Shown in pieces: positions 10,575 to 20,749 of a stretch of 24,578 nucleotides of DNA. The number at the start of each line of letters is the position of its first letter. Within the stretch, counting starts at the first letter, position 1. The position numbers and the translations under genes are program-made. This stretch comes from Gnetum montanum (lineage: Eukaryota; Streptophyta; Gnetopsida; Gnetales; Gnetaceae): contig MNCI01015036.1 in NCBI GenBank assembly GCA_015680685.1, positions 19,514 to 44,091 of the forward strand, written 5' to 3'. The notes under the pieces were generated by a model. It searched no databases, was not told where the DNA came from, and worked only from the letters and a program-made list of their open reading frames with translations.

Positions 10575-11270
10575 AAGTTCAACAATGTAGTACTCAAAGG
10601 TTATAAGATGATGCAATGGTGTGCAATAAGTACAGATTACAAAAGTTACACAGGTGGGTCCTTTCCAAAGTAGGTTCCAACCTATCATGCTCTTGCATAA
10701 CCATACCTTAAAATGTCCATAGGCACTAGAAGGATTAAATGCAATCTAGACAAGTGCAACAAAACACATACACAAGACATAAGTTAGAAAGACCTGGACA
10801 GTGGGATGAAACAAATCATAGAAGGGATTGCCAAAATTGGGACATTAGATCACTTACCCTAGGCACAATGAATCCTAATTGTGGGGCATGATCAATGTAT
10901 CATTAGCCTTTAACTTCAAAATCAAGATCAAGTTCATACCTTGGACTGGTGGCATCTCATTATTTCATCCAATGATGGACAACCATAAAAGCATCATGAT
11001 AGCGAGGCATACAATCACTTGGGATTTTATCCAAGGGAGGAGTGATTTAGAATTTCTTTACAATACTTTCTGTTTGATTTTTTCTTATTGTCTTTTTTCT
11101 TTCTTTGCTTTTTCTTGATCTGGATACTTTGGCACTTTGTCTTTTCCAAAAGTGTTCTGGAGAAGCTGGCAACCATCAAGCATGGGTACACGTCTTTTGA
11201 GTGGGACCCTCAAGAATGACATTGAGTTTCTTTATTGAGTACTTTTATTACTCTTACTACCATTTTCTGT
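10575..11270 (+). repeat. Dispersed direct repeat, copy 2 (partner at 265-880)
   Basis: The same strand and order of blocks are seen as in copy 1: ACAAAAGTTA, then GTGGGTCCTTTCCAAAGTAGG at 10652-10672, then CTTGCATAACCA. Further on come AGAAGGGATTG near 10817 and GCATGGGTACACGTCTTTTGAG near 11182. The copies differ by substitutions and indels. No protein is supported in any frame. Identity is unknown; it may be an internal or LTR part of an unrecognised element. Confidence 0.6.
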
Positions 11271-11701
11271 TAGATCTACAAGGATTTTAGTACAACCAAG
11301 CTACATGATAGCACATACAGATGTCACCAAAGAGAATCCACAAGTCTCCTTGATGTCACACCCTGGCCATTCCCTCTTAGTCTATCATTTTTTCCTCTGG
11401 GCATAATGAGTACAAGGTTACTTTAGGTTTTAATGATGACAAGAATCACCATACTTAAAGTAGAACCTCTTATTAATAGAATGTGTGGATGGATGTTATG
11501 GGCTCACTGTTCAAATAATTAGTCCCCTGAGACTTGATAACATAGAAAAACACCTCAACCAACAAGTCTCATGAGTATTTTATTCACTGATGAGATTACC
11601 CTCAAAAGGATGAAAACAACAATTTGAAAAGTGAAAAGTTGAAAAAAAAATTGTAAAATCAAAGAAAAGGAAAAACATTTATTAATTCTGCCTATTAGAA
11701 T
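11271..11701. other. Unassigned sequence left of the gap
   Basis: AT-rich, with an A-rich stretch near 11640-11685 and no recognisable coding or repeat signature. Confidence 0.3.
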
Positions 11702-11727
11702 GGGGGGGGGGGGGGGGGNNNNNNNNN
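11702..11727. other. Poly-G run followed by assembly gap (Ns)
   Basis: Seventeen G residues (11702-11718) are followed directly by nine Ns (11719-11727). This marks an unresolved position. The G run may be real or a sequencing artefact, and the true gap length is unknown, so sequences on its two sides should not be assumed adjacent. Confidence 0.95.
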
Positions 11728-14014
11728 CATGACTAAACCTTTGAACATGGTGAGAATTAATAAGTGGAAAATTTTGATTCATGCATGTTGGAAACATTGG
11801 GGTTTAGTCATATCCAAGCCACTGGGTGTCTTTTGATGTGGTGGTAGGAATGTATTCAAATTAGGATTCACACACTTGATGAAAGTAGACATAGTGGGGC
11901 AAATTAGAAGATGTGGTCATGGGATAAGAAGCTACCCCCCTATGGTACCTATGATCATAAGATGGTATGCAAGGATTGATATGTCTTCCTATGTGGTTAT
12001 ATCCATTGGGTCACATTGTTGTTGTAGTGTTAATTGGTGGCTCAGATAAGGTAATAGGGGGACATGAAGTTTGAGGAGAAAAATGCATGATAGTGCTAGG
12101 CTTGTGCTGAGTTGGAGGATGTAGTGGTTTTAGAACCATGCTGTCTCTTTCTATGGTTATGCCTAAAGAAAGGACACTTTTGACGTTGTGGAGGACCTCC
12201 ATTGCTATTGACAGTAGCAGTACAAGTAATGTTCATGGGTTGGTGCTATGATGCAAAACATTTTGGAAGAACGGGTGGCAATGTAGAAGGAGGTGAAGGA
12301 TGAGAATATTAAGGGCAAGGATGAGTGTAAGGAACATGAGGTGGTGATCCCATGGAAAAGGACATGGGTTGACAGTACTTAGAAGAATGATAATAATGAG
12401 GTGAAGTAGAGGATTTTGATCTAGTCAGGGAAATAGGGTGTTGAACATAATAAAAAATTGGTGTTAGGATGTACGAAGGATGTGGTTTGTTTGGTAGTGG
12501 CCTCCCCCATGATTAGGGATTTCGCCACTGTGCTTGGACATGATACTTCTGTATGAAATCTAGATGTAAAATTCCTCTCCAATGCTCATGTAAATGTGAC
12601 AATACTGGGCATTGACTTTTAGGATGATCATACAGACAAACATCACATTGATACTTATGATTGATAGTTGAGCCCCTATCCTAAATGTGTTCAACCCTTC
12701 TTCTTGATTGTCAAGTGGTGTTCTGTCCTATTTCTTGATTTGGCATCCTTGGTTTATCCTGTTTGTTAGAGTGATCATGCATGATTCCACCTTAAATAAT
12801 GTTTACATATTCTTCACATTTTTCATGTACCCATTCCATCATCTTATTAATATTTTCCTTAATTTCATCTACTAATTGTAGTATTGGCAAAGATAATTCC
12901 ACCTCCTTGAGGTGAGTTGATTTCTCCTCTTCATGATTATCAACCTTTGTTATGTTAAGATTTTTGTCCTATTGAGATCTTTCAACATTATCCCATTTGG
13001 CTATTTCTCCTTCTTCTTTTTCTACACACTTAATAAGCTCTTGGAATTGGTGAGTTTGTAGTTCATATAGTTGACCAGGGACATACATCCCTAGGGTCTC
13101 CCTTGTTTCATTATGAAGCCCATCCATGATGTGATACATTAGTCTTTCCTTGGAGAACCCATGGCTTGGGCATTTGTTTAAAAATGAATAATATCTATCT
13201 AAGGACATGTCTAAGGATTCATGTTGTCCTTGTTTCCACTCTTAGATTTGTCTCATCAAGGCTAAAACTCTTGCACAACTTTGATATCTTTTGTTGAAGA
13301 GTTCTACCATTGTCAGCCAATGGTGAATTGATTTGGATTTTAAAGACCTATACCATACTTTTGCTTGGCCAACGAGTATCATAGGAAAGAGGTCCCATTA
13401 TCAATGTTGTTACATGCGCAGACATCATAGAAGGCTTGTAAATGATGTTGCGGATCTGAATCCTAGCCTCCTAAAAACTTGGAAAAGTTGTTTAAATCAA
13501 GCCTGGGTAGATGAATTTTCTTGCAATGCCTATGGGATATTTGAATAGCCTCTTGTATATACATTAGTGTCTTAGTGGCCATTAAGGGTTCATCATTACT
13601 AAGTAGGTTATGTGTTTGTGAGTTGAGATGATGTTATCTTTGTTCATGTTGGCATTCCTAACTTTGCTTGTGGGTTTGATTTTTATCTTTTTGTTGATCC
13701 CTTGAGAAATGGTCATCTGTGTTATGACCTGACATTGAAGAAGCAGAGGAAGAGAAAGAACTAGAATATTCATCATGACTTTTGTAGGTCCTAGGTCTTA
13801 TAGGCCCCCTCATTCCATGGGATGTCGCATCCTCACTGAAGATGTCTAAGATGGATGTCAAGAGTCCTTGAGTATCGTTGGGGTGTTCATGAACATATGA
13901 GAATCCTACATAAGATTAAGTACTCCACACTTCTTTGCCATCATATATTTCATTGGTTCTCCAATGAATTGTCTCACTATTTTTTGTGTTAACATTATCT
14001 TGTGATAGAGACAT
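11728..14014 (-). pseudogene. Decayed Ty3-type gag, element B
   Basis: This is a capsid polyprotein remnant read on the minus strand from ATG at 14014 (MSLSQDNVN). It shows IHWRTNEIYDG; a serine-rich tract (SSSFSSSASSMSG) at about 13770-13735; LDLNNF then DPQHHLQAFYDVCA at about 13465-13410; and a long helical block at 13208-12969 with CPSHGFSKERLMYHIMDGL, LGMYVPGQLYEL and a Glu-rich end. The zinc-knuckle-like motif CDVCLYDHPKSQC (12647-12609) is intact in its C, C, H and C residues. Pro/His/Ser-rich sequence continues to the gap. The order and spacing match gag of element C and of element L. Stops and frameshifts are frequent. The 5' LTR and PBS of element B lie directly upstream. The CPSHG..GL block resembles Athila-lineage gag. 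The following pol is not seen; the frame runs into the gap. Confidence 0.85.
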
Positions 14015-14128
14015 TGTTGTGAATTGTGTGTGAATTATTTCCAATTAATTTCCTGTCTAAAAGTTATATCGTTGATTCTTCATTATAGAGATCTTGTATG
14101 ATATAAGTAATCTAGATAACTAGCACTG

Positions 14129-14146
14129 TCCTTGGAAACGGTGCTA
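14129..14146 (-). other. Primer-binding site (tRNA-Asp type), element B
   Basis: The minus strand reads TAGCACCGTTTCCAAGGA, one base after the LTR terminus CTCATCA. It differs from the canonical TGGCGCCGTTGCCGGGGA at five positions. One CpG is retained, which copies L and C have lost. Confidence 0.75.
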
Positions 14147-14147
14147 A

Positions 14148-15011
14148 TGATGAGTGGCGATGTACCCCTACACTCAACCATATGAATACGAGTGTGTATA
14201 CATGATCCGATCGAACTCCATAGATAGATTAGTTGTGGCACCTAGATAGTTATACATTGATCGCAGTTTGCTGTCTTCCCACCTAGACTAGTATTTGCTT
14301 TGTCACATATGATTTAGTCCAGTGTGAGGTGTATGATGTGATTTCTAACACTATGCTACTCCTAAAGACAATGAGAAATAACCTTCATTAAGCTAATAAG
14401 CAATATGAAGCAAGATCTAAGCTAACCTAAGTGCGATGAACATCCATCCTTAATCATCTATATGCATCTTGGACATCATGTACTACTTTTGGAATTACCA
14501 ACTGCACATTACTTGAACACTACTAGATATGCTACTATGTCACCAAGTAGTTACACTTAAATGTTCGTGATTAAGACATGTCCGTTCCACATTTACAATA
14601 GGAATAGTAAATGATGATAGAAGAAATATTAACTAAGAAAACAACAACAAGTAATTAACAATTAAATAATTAAAAACTAAGTGAATGTTGCAATGATGGA
14701 GTAATCTCGATCTTTATTGCTGATTGTGTACATGTCCAAGTTCGTCACACTCGAACAAAGGTTCTAGACAATTACCAGCATCACATTGCAGGCATGCACT
14801 TGGAAAGAATTGAAAACTAATCAAAAATGAACAAAACAACTCTACCTTATAGACTTACCAACTAACTCTCTTCCTATGCACCTAAGTGCCATATTTATAG
14901 GCCTACATAGGAATCACGATATTGTATATTTGATATCATTATCTAGGCTATGATATCGCATACTTGATATCGAGGATCTGATATTGGGGCCTGGAAAATC
15001 ATGATTCATCA
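14148..15011 (-). repeat. Ty3-type 5' LTR, element B
   Basis: This 864-bp LTR begins TGATGAATCATGATTTTCC at 15011 and ends CACTCATCA at 14148. The TATA box is at 14892-14899 and the AATAAA signal at 14713-14718 (minus strand). A PBS and gag follow in the same orientation, so it is a 5' LTR. On its outer side the gag of element C continues right up to 15012, so element B is inserted in element C. It is closest to LTR copy A. Confidence 0.88.
14892..14985 (-). promoter_or_regulatory. U3 GATATC array and TATA box of LTR B
   Basis: Reading toward the TATA box, hexamers GATATT, GATATC, GATATC, GATATC and GATATT start at 14980, 14966, 14952, 14932 and 14918. The spacings of 14, 14, 20 and 14 bp equal those in LTRs L and A. 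The TATA context is again GGCCTATAAATAT. Confidence 0.7.
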
Positions 15012-16996
15012 TTATGTATGTTTGTAACACAAGTGACATTCTCTCATTGATGTTGTGATGTTAAACCTTCCTATGTTGCTAGTAGTGATATATGGTGGAG
15101 GAAAGTATGAGAATATTGAGGATATGATAAAGGATTAGAGGTATGAGGTGGTGATCCTTCAGAAGATGTTGCTGGTCAATATAATTTAGGAGAGTGGTAG
15201 TAGAAATTTGAAGTAGAGGAGGTAGAACTAGTCAGAAAAATAGATTGTTAAACATAATAACCATATGGGTTTGACCAGTAGTAAGGGTACGGTTAGTTTG
15301 ATGATGGCCTACCCTATGACTATGGGCTTTGCCACTACATTGGATGATAGTGTTGACACTGGTAAGAAGTCCCACTAGGATGGTATGGTTGATCATAGAA
15401 CTATCTATAATTACCTTGTGATAAAGGTAATTTTCTAGGCAGTTTCTTTTGTACAAACTTGGGATTCAATGCGAAAGCCCAATGCTCATGTAGATGTAAC
15501 ATGATTGAGCAATAGCCCTTTAGATGGTCATATAGGTAGATGTCACATCCATCATCTTCTTCTATGGTTAGGTCTATAGCCTCTTCTTCTACAACCATTT
15601 TTCCTATTTGTTGATAATTGTTCCTATTTGTTTCTTGGTTTTTCTTCCTTAATTTGTTGTGATTGCCTAATTCATTTTATGTTATCTTCTCCTCTATAGT
15701 TTCTAAAAAAGTTGTAGCTTTTTCATTTATTCACTTTGACATCTTATCTAGCCTTTCCCGGAGTTCATCAAGAGATTGTTCTAGTGACAAGGTTTGTTGT
15801 GAAATCACCTCATCAAGAGCTACCTCTTTTAGATATTTTTCCTTTTCCTTTGAAGAGTTGGATCCCAATGATATTTCTCAACATTCTCTCATTTACATAG
15901 TTCTTCTTCTTCTTTTGCCACTTGCCCGATTAGCCTTTGTATCTGATGGGCTTTTAATTCGTATAATTGACCTTGAGCATACATCCCAAGGGTCTCCCTC
16001 ATTTCATTAGAAAGTCCATCTATGATGTGGAAAAGTTGTTCTTTTTAAGAGAAATCATGGTTGGGGCATCTATGTAGTAGTGAATAGTATGTATCGAAGA
16101 ACACATCCAAGGGTTCATGATTTTCTTACATCCACCCTTGAATTTTTTTCTTAGGTTGGACACTCTTGTGTAGGTTTGCTATTATTTGTTGAAAATTTCT
16201 AGCATTGTGGACCACTGGTGGTTCGAACTTGGTTCTAACAATCTATACCAACTTTTAGCTTTGTCTATTAGTATCCTAGGGAAGAGGTTAAGCTTTTGCC
16301 ACTTATTTTTGATATTTTGCAAGGCACAAGCATCATGGAAGGCCTGTAAGTAATGTTATGGATCAAAATGATAGCCTCCCACAAATTTAGGTATATTATT
16401 CATATTGAGCCTTTTTATGAGACTTTCCTTGCGATGGCTATGGGATATCTTAACTATCGCTATGATTTGCATTAGACTCTTAGTGGCCAACAAGGGTTCA
16501 TCATCATCAGACATGGCATGGTGAAAATTGCTATTTCTATTTTCTCAATTGTGTTAGTTTTAACTATGTTCATGTTGAGGTCTTTGAGTTTTCCTGTGGT
16601 TTTGATTTCTACCCTGATTTTAACCCCATAGTACAACTTTTTCTTTATACCGATAGTCATCTTTATTAGAACTAGATGTTGAAGAGGAAGATGAAGATGA
16701 GGAACTAGGAGGATTTCCATGGCTTCAATGGTATTTTCCATTGTCCCTTGATTTATCTTTTTTAGGTTTTGAGAAGGTCCTAGGCCTTAAGGCCTTCCCT
16801 TGTCTAGGACTTCATCTCATCTAGGGTTATCTCTCTTAGGTGAATGTAGTCCTTGAGTGTCATCATGGTGGTCATGAACATATGAAACCCCTACATAAGG
16901 TTGGTCACTCTAATTTTCTTCAACATATATCTCATTAGTTCTCCAATGAATTTTCTCTTCATAAAATGCATTATTCCTTCCTTATAAAAGAGACAT
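15012..16996 (-). pseudogene. Decayed Ty3-type gag, element C, interrupted by element B
   Basis: Minus-strand capsid remnant from ATG at 16996 (MSLL). It shows KIHWRTNEIYVEE and VSYVHDH near 16950-16870; a serine-rich tract near 16710-16670; LNMNNIPKFVGGY and HYLQAFHDACA at about 16400-16325; and LGMYAQGQLYELKAHQ with a Glu-rich continuation near 15990-15900. The zinc-knuckle-like motif CDIYLYDHLKGYC is at 15547-15509; its second Cys is replaced by Tyr, consistent with TGC to TAC. Similarity to gag of element B continues (for example the stretch near 15240-15090 against 12440-12270) until about 15012. There LTR B begins exactly at its TG terminus. The rest of element C (pol and 3' LTR) is not found in the window. 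Many stops and frameshifts are present. Confidence 0.82.
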
Positions 16997-17101
16997 TGTT
17001 GTTGGTATATGATGTGTGTGACTTAGTATTTTTCCAAAGATAGTTTGTTAATGTGTTTCAATGATTATGAATGATATAACTAATCTTGATAACTAGCACC
17101 A

Positions 17102-17119
17102 TCCCTAGCAATGGTGCCA
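17102..17119 (-). other. Primer-binding site (tRNA-Asp type), element C
   Basis: The minus strand reads TGGCACCATTGCTAGGGA. Compared with TGGCGCCGTTGCCGGGGA, all four differences fall in the three CpG dinucleotides and are G-to-A or C-to-T. It lies one base from the LTR terminus CTCACA. Confidence 0.85.
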
Positions 17120-17120
17120 A

Positions 17121-18062
17121 TGTGAGTGGTGAGATATTCACTAGGCCCCACCATATGAATCACAAGTGTTTACACATGATTCGATTGAATTCCATGGATG
17201 GGACTAGTTGTGGCATCTAGATTGTTATACCTTGATTGCAGTTTGCTATCTTCCCACTTGGACTAGTGGTAGCTTTTTCATGTATGATTTAGTCCAGAGT
17301 GAGGCATATGGTTCTTGATGTTATTTTAGCCTTGTGCTACTCATAAAGATAATAAAGAAATCAATTACTTAATCTAATTAACAACATAAAGATAAATTCT
17401 AAACTAACCTATGGGTGATGAGTATCCATTCCTAGCTTGCCATACACATCTTGAACCCACATATCCACTACTAGGATTACCAAGTGCTATGCTATTAGGT
17501 GAACCAAGTAATAACATTGCTGGGATTACCAAGCGAATACATGTTTATGCTTGAAACTAGTTGTGCTCATTCCTCTAATTCATTAACATGAATGGAAACA
17601 TAAATATTAACTAAGTAAATGGAATATAAATTTCATTAAAAGTAAATTTAATCTAAGTCAAAGTGTTGCAATGAATAAGAATCAATCTCGATCTTATTGC
17701 CTTTTATGGAATATGTCTAGGTACATTGCCACTTGAATAAGATGTCGTATAATTGACTTAGATCCACACTGTGGGCACTCATTGACTATTATTTAAGATT
17801 ACGGAATAATATTGTAAGAGTTTGACTACTCTATTGATAAAATAATTGCATAAACATGGCTGTGAGTGCATATTTATAGATGAAAATAGACACTATGTCA
17901 ATGGGGCCTAGCCGACACAATAGAGTATGTCGACGGGGCCTAGTTATCAAGGCATTGTTATTAGGGCTAAGATATCAGAGCCAAGATATTGGGGCTAAGA
18001 TATTGAAGCGAAGAAAAAATTTGCCTTTTTATAAGATATTCCAACCAATCGATGATTCATCA
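17121..18062 (-). repeat. Ty3-type 5' LTR, element C
   Basis: This 942-bp LTR begins TGATGAATCATCG at 18062 and ends CACTCACA at 17121, next to the PBS. It shares internal blocks with A and B, for example the GTGGCATCTAGATTGTTATAC stretch at 17211. The TATA-like TATTTATA is at 17871-17878. The poly(A) signal position reads AATAAG instead of AATAAA. It is longer than L and B, partly because of extra sequence between the hexamer array and the TATA box that contains an 18-bp direct repeat. Confidence 0.85.
17894..18040 (-). promoter_or_regulatory. Divergent U3 array and 18-bp repeat of LTR C
   Basis: GATATT, GATATT, GATATT and GATATC start at 18035, 17999, 17985 and 17971. The last three are a 14-bp tandem repeat on the plus strand (GGGCTAAGATATCA type). 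Between them and the TATA box at 17871, an 18-bp unit TATGTCRAYGGGGCCTAG occurs at 17894 and 17926. The 14-14-20-14 pattern of L, A and B is only partly kept. Confidence 0.6.
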
Positions 18063-18659
18063 ATTGTAAATTATGCTTCCAACTCTACCAATGAGGAATA
18101 TGAACAACCATTTTCTCACTCACTCTTTGATTTATTCATTCTCTTGTGAACATTTTTATTTTTTATGATTTATTAAAGAAGGTTATTTTCATTATTATGA
18201 TAGTAAATCATGTATAATATAGTATGATACATTCATAAATATTACCAATGTTAAGATAATTCTCCATTAATATTATTTGTGATATAATTACTTGATGTTT
18301 AAATGATTATGATGCATTTGTAAATAGTATCAATGGTAATATCATTCTCCATCTATATTAATTTCATTATATTATTATTAAATGAGGCTATTATTTTGTT
18401 TGCATTTTCTTTGTCATTGAGGAATATTGTTGAAGTTTTGAATAAACATGGAGCTTGTAAAAATCATGGGGATTAGCATAAGGGATCTTCCGCACGCGTA
18501 CTTATTCTTTATATAAAATTATTTAAAAATTTATATTATATATGTCTTAATTCAAGTAGTTTTCTTTATTTTATGGTAACGTTTTATTTATTTGCATGAA
18601 TTACGCCTATTGGCATTGTCTATGAACGTAATCTACATATAATTTTAGACTTGTCAAAA
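18063..18659. other. AT-rich unassigned sequence outside element C
   Basis: Very AT-rich with no coding signature. It flanks the 5' end of element C and should be the sequence into which C inserted; the base-pair duplication expected there cannot be tested because the other end of C is absent. Confidence 0.35.
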
Positions 18660-19157
18660 ATGTTTGTCGTTTCTCAAAAACTGAAGAAAATTAGAATTTA
18701 TGACTGGATGACAATGAATGGAAGTTATGATAAGAATGTTTTCTATAGCTTTTATGAATAGTTGACTAACAGTGTATCCATTGTAGGTTGTACTCTACAA
18801 GATATTATTGAAAGATAAAATTTCATTTTCAATGTTCATGACATTGTTGATGTTATACAAGTTTCGTGTGGTAAAGAGGAAACTACGAAGGATTGAAGGT
18901 GGAAGAAAAGTGAGAATCATCTAATCCATTATGCTCAAAAATTTGATATGAAAGATGATAATCCTAATGATTTCTTAGATTTATTGTTGCTCTCGAAATT
19001 TATGCAATGGTCTTTATTTCTAGTGAAAGAAATGAAAGTGAAGATTTCTAATAATGCAATTTTACTCATGTGGGCATTGGATAACAATGAAAGTGTTCCA
19101 TTTGATATCTTGATGATTATAATGGCTAAGATGCAAAGTCAAGAAAGGTTATGGTAG
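18660..19157 (+). pseudogene. Decayed ORF of unknown function
   Basis: One frame can be read for about 166 codons from an ATG at 18660 with only three stops, followed by a stop at 19158. Recognisable features are an N-terminal IYDWMTMNGSYDKNVFYSFY segment; an acidic-basic middle (CGKEETTKD, then RWKKSENHL); and a hydrophobic, helix-like C-terminal part, VKISNNAILLMWALDNNE then PFDILMIIMAKMQSQERLW. The frame is too well kept to be chance in sequence this AT-rich. I do not recognise the family. It is in the same orientation as the Ulp1-like pseudogene that begins 2.4 kb downstream and could be an N-terminal part of the same ancestral gene or transposon, but nothing in between proves a link. Confidence 0.45.
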
Positions 19158-19279
19158 CTACATGATGTGAAAGAGTTCCTTAAATTTCCAATTATAGTGA
19201 AAAAATTATTGCTAAAAAAATGTTTATTATATTTGTAACACCCATTCATAGGGAGTAAGAGCTAACACCCGAAGCCACC

Positions 19280-19328
19280 AAAAAGAAAGCTAGTTAAAAG
19301 AAGAAAATGCATAGGTGGCTTTCTTTTT
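19280..19328. repeat. Short perfect inverted repeat (hairpin)
   Basis: AAAAAGAAAGC at 19280-19290 is matched by GCTTTCTTTTT at 19318-19328, an 11-bp stem around a 27-base loop. A role is unknown. Confidence 0.6.
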
Positions 19329-20557
19329 ACAACAATCAAACTGACATTAACATATAAAATTTAAATGAAATCAACAATGCCTAGATCTAGCTTTCAAATA
19401 GGTCAATCAATATTAATTTTAAGATTTAAGAGACAATTTTAAAAAGAAATAGCCATAGTAAAATATCTATGGAAGATTCAGTAGATTAAAAAAATAAAAA
19501 AAATTTATTCAACCTAAAAAGAAATATCTAAGCAAGATCATTTACACATTTGTAAACCAAGGAAATGACCAAAAAATTAGATAAATTAATAATCTCAAAT
19601 TTGTTCAATCACATAATAATATCTTATAATTTCCAACAACACACAAAATATGACCATCTAAATTTAACTCTTGTAATCATTTTATCATTTATCATTTAAT
19701 CAAGTAATCTATATGCTTAATAGCAAAGAATAGATAGATCATAATCATAAATTAACATCCTAGGTTTTTCCCCACTCCATCAACTTATAGAAAGATATCA
19801 AAATTGGATTTGAGAAGGTATAGGAACAAAAGTACAATTCAAGATTTAGATCCAAGATTTATGCATTTAAAGGGGGAGGTTTCATCAACCAAATTCCAAA
19901 AAAAACCCAAGAATTCAACAATTTTAAAACATTCACAATTATCCATGGGCCCAAGGATACTCTCACATTCTGTCGATAGTACCAATCCTCATATCAAGGA
20001 TCCTTGATCCTTATTGGCAATCTTTTGCCAAAAATGCCCCAAATCATTATGGATGTTTCTAGGTCATTTAGGTGTGAGAGTGTAGAGGACAGTTGGAGAG
20101 ATCCAAAAAAAGTAATAAAGGTTTCAACAATCTAAGCTTACAACAACAATCTTGATACTTTTATACAAGCATTGTGAAGGTGGTTATGTAAGCAAGAAGA
20201 GATAATTTGAGAAAGTCAACCCTTGCTGGCCATTATCAAACATAACAGAGATGGATCATTTTACCTTCTTGCTTAGATATCTTACTTACTAAGAGGAATT
20301 ATCATAATATTGGATTGCTATGCAACACTTTTTTTTCTTTCTCCTTTCTATCTCATGTAATAGCCACCGTTTTTTCTCCCTTCCCAAAAATACTCCATGT
20401 TCTTGTATCCCTTTTTTTTTGTTCTGCTTAGCTCCTTTTGCCTTGTGTGTTTTCTTCCTCTCCTCCTCTCCATATTTGTAGGTGGACTAAGGGATAATGA
20501 ATGGTTTCTTGCAATTAATTCTTGAGAATTGTTTATATTCTTTTCTTTCTTTTTAAA

Positions 20558-20560
<3 letters not shown>
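19329..20560. other. Unassigned non-coding sequence with pyrimidine-rich tracts
   Basis: No coding signature was found. Plus-strand T/C-rich tracts occur around 20330-20560 and lead into the (CT)20 microsatellite. If the decayed ORFs on either side were one gene, this could be intron, but no splice sites can be assigned. Confidence 0.3.

Positions 20561-20600
<40 letters not shown>
20561..20600 (+). repeat. (CT)20 microsatellite
   Basis: An uninterrupted run of 20 CT dinucleotides (GA on the other strand). It is perfect, in contrast with the decayed neighbours, so it is probably still variable in length. Confidence 0.97.
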
Positions 20601-20602
<2 letters not shown>

Positions 20603-20616
20603 AATAATGAGTCATG

Positions 20617-20749
20617 AGTTCAATTCTCTTCATAGTCATTACAAGAAAATCAATGAAATAAGTATATTCATAGGTTGCAGGTTCAATTCCTAAATCAACA
20701 ATTTTGATATTTTAGAATTTAGATTTTGGTAGATCTTAGGTTCAATTCC
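20617..20749 (+). repeat. Triplicated GGTTCAATTCC motif at about 60-bp spacing
   Basis: AGTTCAATTCT, GGTTCAATTCC and GGTTCAATTCC start at 20617, 20680 and 20739, spaced 63 and 59 bp. The motif is close to the pol III box B consensus (GGTTCRANNCC). The sequence between copies is only weakly similar. Confidence 0.6.

Noticed and set aside
11555-11797. Minus-strand ORF spanning the gap
   Set aside because: It reads through poly-G and unknown bases, so the frame is meaningless.
20280-20560. Intron polypyrimidine tract of a host gene
   Set aside because: Pyrimidine-rich tracts are present but no exon with supportable coding sequence adjoins them.
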